DNA from: Nageia nagi
Taxonomy: Eukaryota; Pinophyta
DNA: 64,000 bases
NCBI GenBank assembly: GCA_050084985.1
Contig: JBITNC010000001.1
Coordinates: 17,980,001 to 18,044,000 of the forward strand
Direction: 5' to 3'
Shown in pieces: positions 36,617 through 47,100 of the stretch (its first letter is position 1; each line of letters opens with the position of its first letter). Made by a program: the position numbers and the translations under genes. Below the pieces are notes generated by a model. The model saw only the letters and a program-made list of their open reading frames with translations, ran no database searches and had not been told where the DNA came from.

Positions 36617-37498
36617 ACATGTGATTGTTCAGTTCCATATCTGCTTTGCTTGTTGGCCCCTCGGCCAATTGGTTCAAGAGTGCAAAACAGGTGATTGGCT
36701 TGCATAGTGGTGCATTACTAGGTGTTTTGTATAGGATGCCTAGGCGGGTAACCCCAGGATCTACAACTGTTACTTCAGTTATGCAGTCATCTTCTTTATC
36801 AAGCCTTGCTCCAAATGGAAGTGGTATGCTTTCATCCTTTGGAGCTGTGGAAGATGGAACATTTGCATCTCTGAGATTTCCAGTTGGTGAAGGTCCAGTC
36901 AATTTCTGGCTTTATAGTCAGGAAACATTCCAACCAGTAAGTGGATTCCTTCCTCAGCCGGAATGGACTGCAGGGATGAAACAGTGGAGTACTGTGCTTT
37001 TGCATATCAACAGTATATAGTAATTGCTTCACTTCGACCTCAATTTCAGTTAGTTGGAGATGTAGCTATTGTTGCTTATACAGGAGGTGTATGGCATTGC
37101 CAACAACTGTTTGTAGCTACGCCTACTACAATTGAATGTGTCTCTGTGGATTCTGATGTAAGGAAGTAGAAGGAAGAAACGAGAGGTAATGAAGTAGCTA
37201 TTGCTGGAGGTAGTGTCTGTGTGGCTGTTAGTCGCTTTACCCCAGAGCAGAGACATCCTGTTGGGCCTCTTCTTGTTGGTGGTGTTAGGGATGGAGTCCT
37301 CTAGCTTGTTGACAAATATATGAATGCTCATGTTATCAGTCTTACCTATGCTGGCATTTGTTGTCACTGTCTTGCTGCATATGGAGATGCTGCTGAGTGC
37401 TAGACTTGGTGGAGAGCATTATGATGATCTGGCACAGTTTATGATTGGTATGGGTTATGCAACTGAAGCCCTTCATTTTCCAGGAATCGCTAAAAGGA
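36617..37498 (+). pseudogene. Captured fragment of a TWD40-2-like TPLATE-complex subunit
   Basis: Three frames together give a nearly continuous match to the plant WD40 protein TWD40-2 (At5g24710 type), a subunit of the TPLATE endocytic adaptor. Blocks: ETFQPVSGFLPQPEWTAGMK; VEYCAFAYQQYIVIASLRPQ; QQLFVATPTTIECVSVDSDV; SRFTPEQRHPVGPLLVGGVR; and DDLAQFMIGMGYATEALHFP. A frameshift lies near 36990, stops at 37168 and in 'GVL*LVDKY', and a further frameshift near 37385. The segment between the TIECV and NEVA blocks is shorter than in the family. No introns are present over about 880 bp, which points to an mRNA origin. Confidence 0.75.
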
Positions 37499-38310
37499 AA
37501 CACTACATGCAAGTTAATTTGGATGAAGCACTTGGTTCATTGTTGCCCTCAAATCAAAAGAATGATGAGATATGTTCCATAACATTTAGCGTTCTTCACC
37601 TTTGCCATCAGATCTTAGAAGCAAATACAATTTCAGCAGAACATCTGACTTTGCAACAGCAGGTTCATTTAGATTCGAATTTAGACTACCCATGGCTATT
37701 TCTGCTTAGACATTTATCTGATCCCATAAAGACTACTTTTGCTTCTCCTATACTGACCCACAGTAATAGCAGCTGTTACAAAACTGTACTGACAACTGAA
37801 AATCAGATCATGCATTCAGCAGTGGCAGGGTTACAGGAATTGGCTTTATTTCTAGGATGTCTTTCACCCCTTTCGGAAGACCAATACAGAAATGTTTTAC
37901 CGCTCTTAGTTTCTATTCTGTTAAAAGAGCATGATAAAGTTCCTTTATGGGAGCGTGTGTTGGAGGCACTTGGCTTGATTGGCACATCACTGGAGAAGTT
38001 CAATGATACTAGAATTTTATGTTTCCTGAAGGAAGTAATATCAGCACTTAAATCAGGCAGTGCTGATTCAAGTTGCTTGGAAACATGTGTTCCTGCAAGT
38101 CTTGCACAAAGCAAAGTGGAAGATTCCTGTTCACCCAGATCAGAAATGTGTCAAAATTCTGGAAAAATAATGCTCCCTAGTCATGCAGCCGTTGAAACTG
38201 TCATTGTAGTTGAAAGAACATCTAATCCTCAATCATCAAATTCAGTCACAGTAATTTCTGAATCTAAAAATACAAGTTCACAGGTCCAGAATTTTAGGCG
38301 TTGCAACTGA
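37324..38310 (+). CDS. Chimeric open frame: TWD40-2-like tail fused to MMS19-like HEAT repeats
   Basis: This 328-codon frame is the longest in the window. Its codons from about 37390 to 37498 encode the TWD40-2 block (ARLGGEHYDDLAQFMIGMGY...PGIAKR), and from about 37500 on it is MMS19-like. The fusion is in frame. Nothing shows that it is translated: the ATG at 37324 lies in an out-of-frame part of the TWD40 fragment, and there is no dedicated promoter other than the LTR. Either a fortuitous open frame or a captured chimeric product is possible. Confidence 0.45.
   Translation: MLMLSVLPMLAFVVTVLLHMEMLLSARLGGEHYDDLAQFMIGMGYATEALHFPGIAKRKHYMQVNLDEALGSLLPSNQKNDEICSITFSVLHLCHQILEANTISAEHLTLQQQVHLDSNLDYPWLFLLRHLSDPIKTTFASPILTHSNSSCYKTVLTTENQIMHSAVAGLQELALFLGCLSPLSEDQYRNVLPLLVSILLKEHDKVPLWERVLEALGLIGTSLEKFNDTRILCFLKEVISALKSGSADSSCLETCVPASLAQSKVEDSCSPRSEMCQNSGKIMLPSHAAVETVIVVERTSNPQSSNSVTVISESKNTSSQVQNFRRCN
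37500..38290 (+). pseudogene. Captured fragment of MMS19 (cytosolic Fe-S assembly / DNA repair)
   Basis: AVAGLQELALFLGCLSPLSE, YRNVLPLLVSILLKEHDKVP and LWERVLEALGLIGTSLEKFN resemble the central HEAT repeats of plant MMS19 (MET18, At5g48120). There, 'LHLCIELL', 'LTSIITAKSGKTVVWELALKAL' and 'IGSFIDRYHESDK' occur in the same order. MMS19 delivers iron-sulfur clusters to DNA-metabolism enzymes. About 790 bp without introns, open in a single frame. It ends in serine-rich sequence of unclear origin (38100-38300). The match is moderate and recalled from memory. Confidence 0.6.
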
Positions 38311-38479
38311 TCTGTTAAAAGATATTGTATATGGTGATTTGACTATGTCAATTATCAGCCTTGGAGTTGTCTCCTTTCCAGCTGGGGAGGTTGCAAAAAC
38401 AGTGACTGTTCCTGATTTAGTGATTTTCAACAACATGTTGGATCTTAATCACTACCACCAAGAGAAGTTCATAGAAACA

Positions 38480-38777
38480 GTTGGACAGCAAATGGTACTG
38501 TTCTCAATGGTTGAGCTTGCTCATAAAAGGATACATGAGGCTACTGCTCTTAAAAAGATAGATATTGGAACTGCAAGGTGGCCGAGTATTGCTGTGACTA
38601 AGGGTGCTTCTGATATGGTGTTAACTGATGATAATTTTGCCTCCATTGTTATTGCAGTTGCAAAAGAGAGGGCCATATACAATAATACTAAACAGTTCAC
38701 TGCTATATGATTTATTCAAACATTGAAGTAGTGTGTATATTTGTAGAGGCAATCCTTGGAATGCGAGACTTGTCAAC
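38480..38777 (+). pseudogene. Captured fragment of an ECA-type P2A calcium ATPase
   Basis: ALKKIDIGTARWPSIAVTKG, ASDMVLTDDNFASIVIAVAK and ERAIYNNTKQF match the hinge region of ER-type Ca2+-ATPases ('ALKKADIGIAMGSGTAVAK..SDMVLADDNFATIVAAV..GRAIYNNTKQF'). After a frameshift, YMIYSNIEVVCIFVEAILGM follows, matching transmembrane segment 5. Upstream, VLFSMVELAHKRIHEATALK looks like the 'FSRVEPxHK' block joined directly to ALKK. The invariant 'TGDGVNDAP' hinge motif between them is therefore deleted. The fragment cannot encode a working pump. Confidence 0.8.
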
Positions 38778-38998
38778 AGAAACATTTTCAGAAGATTATC
38801 AAGGTGAAAAACGACTATGGCAGAGGAAATGAAGGTTTTCTGATTCTGATTTGAAGACAGCAATGGGATTCCAAAGAAATGTCATTGCTGCATCATGTAA
38901 AACAGGTTTACATGCAGCATGGCACAAGTGTCTAAAGTATGAACGGCAGACCTCTGCATTGGCTGTGCCCAACTTGTCAACCTCAGCTAATCAAAACA
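38778..38998 (+). pseudogene. Captured fragment of MED16 (SFR6), C-terminal end
   Basis: GEKRLWQRK, a stop, then MGFQRNVIAASCKTGLHAAW and HKCLKYERQTSALAVPN match the C-terminal end of the plant Mediator tail subunit MED16 ('LWPRKRRxSERDxAF ... MGSRRDVVTATWKTGLEGVWYKCIRCLRQTSAFASP'). The final zinc-binding 'WVYCCPMCGGTW' part is absent, because the sequence switches at about 38999 to the chromodomain. It lies in element orientation without introns. Assignment is from remembered family sequence and the order of several distinct words. Confidence 0.7.
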
Positions 38999-39120
38999 GT
39001 GTTATCACAAAATACTTGGTGAGATGGAAGGGTTTGCCAGCAGAAGATGCCACTTGGGAAGGACCTGAAATCCTTGCACATCATACTTTGAATTGCTTGA
39101 GAACAAGCAATTCGGGAGGG
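38999..39120 (+). pseudogene. Chromodomain tail of the original chromovirus integrase
   Basis: TKYLVRWKGLPAEDATWEGP followed by EILAHHTLNCLRTSNS is a well-preserved chromodomain end. It resembles the tail of Gypsy 2 (AKILAHPALNCLRASN) and lies in the same place relative to the purine tract and 3' LTR. It fixes the identity of the element that did the capturing. Confidence 0.85.
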
Positions 39121-39127
39121 GCAGACT

Positions 39128-39989
39128 TGTAATGTCCCCATTTTTGGCATCCCTTTCATGTAATGTACTTAAATGTTTGACTTGGTCAACATGGAGTGGG
39201 GCATCCCCCTTGTGGGAATAGATAGGTGTGTTTTTATTATAAATAGGTGTGTTTTTTATAAATAATAATGAAGCATCATAATGTCTTGTTTTCAGTGCCA
39301 TGTTTGAGATCTCAAGGAGAAATTAGAAGATCCTAAAAGGGACACCCAGCTATAAAGAGGAGCGTCCCACTTTGAGGGATGCTTTTGGACTTCAATTGGA
39401 GAAAGCAGCTGGATCAGTTGTTTTCCCTTTCCTGTGGATGATACCCTACAAAAGCAAGATCTAGAGGACAAAAACTCTTGAGATCTCCATTGATGGATCC
39501 ATCCTGGGTTCACATTTGAGCTTACTAGTATTTTCTGCATTCTGATCTGAGTTTTCTAAGGCCCATAGTCAAACGTCCATCCTTGGGAGAATCAGATTAC
39601 AGTCTTGAGGCATTCCAACCCTGCCCATACTCAGACACCCACCAGTTTAAAGGTTTGGAAGCAATTTGTGAGCATTCAACACCAGGATTTGTGCCCTAGA
39701 AGCCCAACAACCAGCCTTGAAGACGGTTTGGTGCATTTCACATCAGATCTGTAATTTGCAGCATTTTGATAGTATTTCTGCTTTGATTTGCGCTGTACTA
39801 AATTTTCTGAATAAATAAAGCTTGGTGTTGTGTTGGATCTGCAAATTTTGTGTGCAAAATACCTAGATCTGATTTGGTTTGCTTAGATCTGTATTTTTCT
39901 TTCAATATTATTTCAGATCTGCAATTTAAGGCTTGAGTTTTAGTAGATATACATGCGTAGGGTTTGTATTTCAGTTTAGGCACATTACA
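39128..39989 (+). repeat. 3' LTR of the gene-capturing element
   Basis: An 862-bp LTR starting TGTAATGTCCCC and ending CACATTACA, followed by the target duplication CCGCA and the rest of LINE copy B. Confidence 0.92.
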
Positions 39990-42190
39990 CCGCACCATCA
40001 TGATTGGTCACATGTTGGCCAAGTTATATGTCACAATCATTGAGGAGTACATTACACAAATGGCCAATGTCAGAGGGTTCCGAGCAAGAGGGCAGGCAGG
40101 CTGTCATAGAGACCAAAACACCACCAACCATATTTTTACTCTCAAAGCGATCCTTGAGGAGGCTAGATTCCGGAAGTCACAAATCTTTTGTTGTTTTGTG
40201 GACTTCGGGAAGGCCTTTAACTACATTCCTCAACAAAGGCTCGTGTATCGACTTCGATGATTGGGAGTGTCGGAGATGGGACTCTTAGCCATATTGACTT
40301 TGTATGAGACTCTTTCAGGTTGGGTTCGTACCTCTACGGGTGAAGTAGGGTTGCCCTTTCTCCCTGATTTTATTTGATCTTTACATTGATGCGCTGAAGT
40401 CCTTTATCAAAGAGACCACAGATCCCGAGTTAGGTTTCCTTCTCTATGACAGCCACTGCCCATCCTAATTTTTGTTGATGATATTGTGCTACTTTCCCAG
40501 TCAATGGAGGGAATATAGGGCTTGACAAACGCTTTGGATGCTTTCAATGCTAGACAGGAGCTTGTGGTGAACCTTAGCAAGACTAGGGTAGCAACTTTAA
40601 TGTATCGAAGGCCACACTAGACCAGATCCAAATTACCTTCTACAGTAATACCATTGAGACCACCTCCTTTTATACATATTTGGGGGTGCTCTTTTTGGGC
40701 CCCAGGTTCTCCATGAGGACAACCCCTCCCAGGGTCTGTCAAGGTTATGTGGCAGTATCCACCTCAGAGAGACAATGCATCCAACTACACTTTCAAGACA
40801 TCCGGTCCAAGTTAGAGCTATTCCAGACTTTGGTCATACCCACAGTGCTATATGGGATTGAGGTTTGGGGTTCTTGCTTGGGAGAAGTAGATTGGACCAC
40901 GATAGAGAGAATTTTGTTCACCTTTCTATCCCATTTTATTTGGAGTAAGATGGCAGTCCCACACCTTATCATACTTGCGGAGTTCAATTGTCAGCCTCTT
41001 TAGATCTGGGCCATTGCTTCCATAGTCCTCTTCCTCTATCGCCTTCAAACTCTATCAGATTGAAGAGGCAATATAGCTAGATTTCCTATGAGAGCTTTGG
41101 CTTTCTCGATTGATCTAGCTACATAGGGTTATCATTGATGTTGGTTTGCTGAGGTTATAGAGATGCTCCAGAGATTTGGTTTCTCCAAATAGATTACCTT
41201 TACTGTTAAAGGACTCACACAAAACCTCAATGAATTATGTTTGTGATTTGAGAGACGATCTGCAGGGCCTTCATCCAAACCACTTGGGTTTTTCCTCTTC
41301 ACTAGTTGACACCCAAGTTCGATTGTTATGCATAACATTATCTCCAGATCGACAAAGGTTTGATCCCTCCACCTGGCAACATCATTCTACATCTCCCGCT
41401 TTGATTGAGGATGTCCCTTGGACAATTTAGAGTTTTCTCTCACCATCTAAGGATTGAGACAAACCACCACATATCCCAAGATCTTTGAGTCTATTGTCTT
41501 TGTTCTTTGGAGCTTGATTCCGAAGACCATTTTGTATTTCGATGCTCGATCTACTATGAGATCTGCAATGGATACCACTATCTTCCGAGATTCACACAAC
41601 TCTTTAGCTATGCTACGTTCCTCCAATACCCAGATCAGCATTGCTTAGCTCTTTATTTTTGAGAGAAATTCCTTCTACAAAGACGCCTTCTATCTTGCGT
41701 CCAACAACATATTGAGGATCGACGTATTACATCATTTTTTCGAGCCTCTTCTCCTGAGGGGGCTTATAGGAGACGATGAGATGATCATCCACACCCCTTA
41801 AATAGTACCAAGAGGTGTATTCAGGGCGCTCAAGTTTCGTTGAGGACCTGGAAAATTACATGCTTCTTCTTTTCTAGCAGCAGTACCTTGGACTTACCCC
41901 CCCGAGTCCAGTGTGATCACTCCCCGAGGCAAAGAGCATGGCCATATTCTCCCCTCGAAGAGGTCCATGACGACCTCCCTTTGGATAATTCTGATTTTGT
42001 TCCTCCACCTCTTTAGGGTTTGGATCTTTTGTACGGTTGTATTTGCTTATGCTCTCTTTTATGCTTTATTTAGGTGATGCCTAGTAGGGGCTTTGTTGGT
42101 TTCCTACACATGTTTGTACTTACTAGTCCCATTGACCACTTTTGGTCACCCAAGGACATTAATATACTTTCCTTCTTTTCTTTCTTGATA

Positions 42191-42996
42191 ACCACACGAC
42201 TGAGAATATTAAGCATAACATTGATTACTCAAACTCTGTTGTAGTTGTCATGCAAAGTCAAGAGTCCTTTCTTTGAGATGGAAATTAAAATAGCTGCATT
42301 AACCAGGAATGCTACCAAATTTGAAGGACTGTTGACTATTGTTGATAACCTCAATAAAAGCTTCTGCAACAGCACTTCCTCAAGTGGTAAGGCTCAAGAT
42401 TCAAAACGAGGCAGCACATTTGCCATCTCTAAAAGACAAACACTTGCAATGGAATCTATTTCTACCCAAAGTCTAATCATGTCAACTCTGAATTATATGA
42501 CATTATCTGCTTTGGGAAACGATTAAGATGTTTACTTAATAAAGATTCTGTCATTTTTATTAATGTCTGAACCATCATAGCTATAGTTTTTTGTCAAATT
42601 TGACACTGATTACAAGGATGGGCTTTCTGTAAGAGGTGCAAGATACATCATGCATTTAATATAAGACACTACTAATGGCTCTAAACATCAAACATAAGCA
42701 CTTTTAATTATCTACTCACACATATCAACTTCATTAGGACAAAAAACATGGATCAGATTCCAACTGTGCCCTGTATAGTTTAAAAAAATAATGGAAACAC
42801 TAAAATAGCAGAACTTATCCAGGCATCATACATGCTAAATAATTCACAATCAGAGAAAGCAGATAAAAAAAGCACAATAAAAGAAACTTGCATGTTAACT
42901 ATCAGTGGATCAGTAATTTGTTCAATTTAAAAGTTAAATGTATAAAAAATTGACTTAATACATAGAAAAGCCTACCCTGTATCTCAACTGGCATTG
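42191..42996. other. Spacer between LINE B and the aminotransferase 3' end
   Basis: Contains one plus-strand open stretch (42245-42526, 93 codons, MSCKVKSPFFEMEIKIAALT...). Its amphipathic, low-gap sequence (KIAALTRNATKFEGLLTIVD; ISKRQTLAMESISTQSLI) looks more protein-like than chance frames nearby, but I cannot assign it. The rest presumably includes the 3' untranslated region of the aminotransferase on the minus strand. Confidence 0.4.
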
Positions 42997-44144
42997 TCAT
43001 CGTTTCAATTTTGCTTTCATTCTCTCAACAGCCTTTTTCAATGTGTCTTCATCTTTGGCAAATGTAAATCTTACCATGTTTTTGCCATCATTGGGGTCCA
43101 AGTAGAATACACTGGTTGGTATGGCAACAACACCTACATTTTCAATTAGATGCTTGCAAAAATCAATGTCCCTGTCAAAGCCAAATGGAGTGTGATCAAC
43201 CATTACAAAGTAAGTGCCTGGTGAATCATAGACAATGAAGCCCACGTCTTTCAAACCATCCACTAAAATCTCCTTCTTAGCCCTGTAATCTTTCTCGAGT
43301 TCTTGATAATAAGAGTCTGGAGCCTGCAGAGCAGTCACAGCTGCCCATTGCATAGGGGTTGATGTGGCAAAGGTCAGAAATGAATGTGCTTGCCTCACTC
43401 CCCATGTTAGATGAGGAGGTGCAATTGCCCAACCAATCTTCCAGCCTGTTAAAGAAAATGTTTTGCCCAAGGAGTTCATTGTGACAGTTCTCTCATACAT
43501 TCCTGGAAGTGAAGCCATGGAAATGTGTTCTCCTTCAAAAACCAACTTATCATACACCTCATCAGTAAAGGCCCAGGTATCATTCTCAATGCAGAGTGAA
43601 GCTATAAGATCTAGCTCTTTCCGAGAAAACATCTTTCCAGTGGGTTGTGTGGAGTGTTGATCATAATGGCCCGTGTCTTTTTGGAGAAGGCCTCACGAAG
43701 CTCCTTTTCAGGCACTGCAAAGTCAGGTGGCCTCAATGTTACAGTCTTAATTTTGGCTTCTGACATTGATAAAGTTGCTTCATATGAATCATAGAATGGG
43801 GCAAAAAGGATCACTTCGTCTCCTGGATTGATCAAACCCAACATAGTTGCAGCAATGGCCTCTGTGCATCCAGAAGTAACAGTTACTTCTTTCTCAGGAT
43901 CAATTGTCAAACCGGTATCCTTTTTAAATCTTGCAGCCACTGCAGAATTTAGCTCTGAGACACCATAACCACGTGCATATTGATTTTTGCCTTCTTTTAT
44001 TGCCTGAATAGCAGCCTCCTTGACAAATTCAGGACCATCGAAATTTGGGAAACCTTGACCAAGATTTATAGCTTGATGTTTCACAGCCAGGCTGCTCATT
44101 TGTGTAAAAATTGTGGTCTTAAATTTCTCCAAGCGGTGAGATAC
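42997..44144 (-). pseudogene. Exon 2 of the aminotransferase gene, with a one-base deletion
   Basis: About 382 codons covering the complete PLP-fold enzyme and the stop codon (TGA after KLKR). The acceptor is TTGTAG|GTA (AG at 44145-44146 on the complement). At about 43642 the frame slips: AAC CCA CTG GAA is read where AAC CCN ACT GGA AAG (NPTGK) is expected, because a C-run has three Cs instead of four. Both sides of the slip are otherwise fully open, with no other stop, so the loss is recent or a sequencing error in a homopolymer. Exon 2 being undivided could mean few introns in this lineage's gene. Confidence 0.88.
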
Positions 44145-47100
44145 CTACAATTGACATTCAGCCACATAAGATAACAAAAATTTCAGTGGGAATGCCTTTC
44201 AAAGTTTCAAGGAATATCTAGTTAAGAAGCTAAAAAATACATAGTTAAGAGTAACTACACTTTCAAGATATTCAACAGGATATTACTGAAATCATAGTTG
44301 AATTGTCAATGATGGCTAATATTACACCAACATTTGCTTTCATGGTAAACAAATTTGTATCAAAAAATACATCTTTAACTTATTTGACAAGGATGCAGTA
44401 CGGATTGGAAACTATTCACTTAAGGAAAGTAGAAAAAAATGTACACAAACAGAGAAACTAATACTTGTTATTAAAATCTGGCACGTCTAAAAATTAAGTC
44501 AACATGGAAAGAGCTTGACCATAGAGGAATGTAAGCACATTATTAAATGGAATCCAAGTCTAGCCAAGCTTTGCACTTGACTATCATCTTCTAGTGATAC
44601 TTGGGCAAGGTGTAAGCAATTGGATGTGAAGTAAATTACTGACATCTTTGAACATCAAAGAAAAAGGCATTTCAAATTGGTCACGAAATTTCAACAAAGT
44701 CAATAGAAAGTGAATAATTCATTCTTAACCATTGCTTATTGTCCTCATCCATAGTATTTGTATAACATTCTAAATTTTTTACAAGATTCTTGTATGCTAA
44801 AATTGGAGAACAGAAGGATTATATGTAAATTGAAAAGGGTATTAAAAGATGTCTATGTTATTGCAGATGAAGTTCACATCCTCTGAATTTGTCTACTTTT
44901 GATATCCTCCAGGCTCTTTCCAATCTGGAAAGAAACCTATGCAATTATTCCCAATTGAATATGTCTCTTATATATTACTATCATATTCATTAAGTGTAAA
45001 AGGTTTTAGAAAAATTGGTAAGATTTACAACATTTTGGCATCAATATAACAGTTCATTTTTTAATAATCAATTCAGTGAAAAAGTGATCATAGCGGTAAC
45101 TGTTGTTAATTTTGAATGTATCAAATATGAATATCAATGTTGTCTAGCATAAGTAAATATTGGACACATGCAATATATTTATGGATTTCAAAGCGGATCT
45201 CTTATCAATATATTCTAATAATATCAGTTTGTCATGTACACTGAGTAGTTACAAATAATCAATTTTTATAAATTGGAAGCATGAAAAGTTGATGAATATG
45301 TCTCACATGTATTGCTGCTTGTCGTTTATTTATAAAATTTCAATGTGGGGAATGTGAGGTTAGCATCAGCCAATATATAAATTTATATAGAATTCCTCCA
45401 TTTCAATAGATAATATCCATTGTATTAATCTCTGGCCTATTCCTCTTTATCAAGTGGTCAGCATGTAACAATGCAAGTTGTCTAATGAATGAGAAATGTC
45501 ACTGAAATCATCTGGTTTGCAGTTAACAACAAGATATCAACTCAAGATAAACTGCAAGAAGGGTATTTGAAAGACCATCATGGGACTGCCTCTTTATAAA
45601 GAGTGACTAAATGTTCATATGTTAATGGAATGTGAATATACAAGGTACATATAGAGAAAACTATCAATCTGGACAAACTTTGGATGGTGCATGCCAAGAA
45701 AATTGGACAAACACTATGTTGTCCTAGATGTGACACTAAGAAAGAGGGTGAATCAGTGTGTTTCATAATTTTAACTTAGCTATGTAAATTATTTGCAACT
45801 CAGCTAATCTGATAGTGAATAGCAAACAAACAATCACAACACCAAGATTTATAGTGGAAACCCAATGTGGGTAAAAACCATTGTGCCAAATGGGTTGTTT
45901 GATCTACCAATCAAATCCAACCTTGAAAGTGTTTGGTCTTTACAACTTTGACAGCACCCACTGCTAGAATTAGCTATTACTAACCCTTATAATCTGCAGC
46001 ACTCATTGCAAAGGCTCCAACCTCTAATCAAGCACCAACTTGAACTTCAAACATATTACCAAATACAACATAAACACATGCCTTCACTGATACAGAACTT
46101 TTTTGCAAGAATGCAAGTTCCAAAGCACAAATATTCGAATCAAATCTGCATAAACATACCCTCTGCTCTATTCTCTTCAATGCAGCTCAACGACATTCAA
46201 CTCAATAATCTTCTGCAGCTCAAAGATGTTCAGTCCAATAACATTCTACAGCTAAACTCCTTTTTCTTTTCACCTCAACTTCCAACAGTCAACAATCTGG
46301 TCTCTACCAACTTTACCTCAACATTCTTCTTTTCCTTTCTCTGCAACACTTCTGTTGTGACTAGCACAACATGCCCCACAATCTCGCGATTTTGGAGACC
46401 CAAGTACTTCACCCATGTTTCATCGTATAAAACCTAGAACTTCACATACCTGGATATTGCACTCATCATCCCGTTTAGAATTGAGTATCAAGCTTTCCCC
46501 TAGTAGTCTAAGTCTAAAATTTCCTAGAGAATGACTACATCTGGAAATAGGAATTCGAAATTAGGTGAAAATACGGAACCCAAGTCAAGTTTGAAGCAAA
46601 GCAAAGTGGAGTGTAGCCTCCAAGAGGCCAGTGCATGTCTCCAAAAGACAAGTCTTTGATTTTTTTTTGGCATGCACCAAGAGGAAGGAGCCTTCTAGGA
46701 CAAGTTCGAGGTCAAATCAACCAAGCGCAAGACACCAAGAAGTTGGCATACGAGATAAAAAAGACAAAATTATAACTTTATTTGGCATGCGCCAGACCAA
46801 ATGGGCCACCTGAGAAAAGAACAAAGGGTGAAAGTGCAAATTGGGCTTCCCAGAGACCCAACGCATAACTCAAAAAGTCATGATTGTGTCTTTTTGGGGC
46901 ATGTGCCAACCAGTAAAAGAAGCACAGGTTGAGGTCAGGGCAAAATTTGGGAAAGTGAAGCACCCAAGAAGCTTGCGCTAGGGTCTTGAGCAAGAAGGTA
47001 TTTTGGAGGTGGACATTTGGCTAAGGCATAGAAGAAGACATCAAGTTGCACCTATGTCCACCACTCAGGCGACCCAATGCATGACTCAAAAAGTAATGTA

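Larger units (their letters stand above)
34107..39989 (+). mobile_element. Chromovirus-type LTR element carrying pieces of several host genes
   Basis: LTRs at 34107-35015 and 39128-39989 start TGTAATGTCCCC and end CACATTACA. Target duplications are CTGCA (34102-34106) and CCGCA (39990-39994), one mismatch apart, inside LINE copy B. The PBS TGGTATTAAAGC starts at 35017, and the purine tract GGGAGGGGCAGA (39114-39125) precedes the 3' LTR. A chromodomain tail (38999-39120) marks it as a chromovirus derivative related to Gypsy 2. No RT, RNase H or integrase motif remains. Instead, roughly 36.3-39.0 kb holds intronless same-strand fragments of at least five host genes (separate entries). Capture probably happened through recombination of element RNA with cellular mRNAs during reverse transcription, as proposed for maize Bs1. 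Confidence 0.88.
33594..42190 (+). mobile_element. LINE copy B, split by the gene-capturing LTR element
   Basis: The two halves 33594-34106 and 39990-42190 join exactly across the LTR element. The left half ends ...KPSNYC and the right half starts TIMIGHMLAKLY; LINE copy A reads SNYCTIMIGHTMAKLY without a break. RT blocks include FCCFVDFGKAFNYIPQQRL (40190-40260) and ILIFVDDIVLLSQSMEG (about 40465-40515), where the usual FADD is FVDD. Thumb: SERQCIQLHFQDIRSKLELF (from 40765) and IEVWG. The 3' end carries TTGACCACTTTTGGTCA and a CTTTCTTTTC tail at about 42145-42190. The 5' part (endonuclease) is missing. Many stops are present. Confidence 0.85.

Noticed and set aside
38999-39120. The chromodomain tail as a host chromodomain protein piece
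   Set aside because: It is followed at once by the purine tract and LTR and resembles the tail of Gypsy 2, so it belongs to the retrotransposon.
42997-44144. Exon 2 as a processed retrocopy of the aminotransferase
   Set aside because: A proper splice acceptor in the right phase and a matching leader exon with a donor are present on the same strand, and no poly-A remnant follows the stop codon.
46006-46437. A 143-codon open frame rich in Q, N, L and S
   Set aside because: It lies in LTR-like sequence, consists of short repeated CTGCAGCTCAA-type words, and has no recognisable domain.
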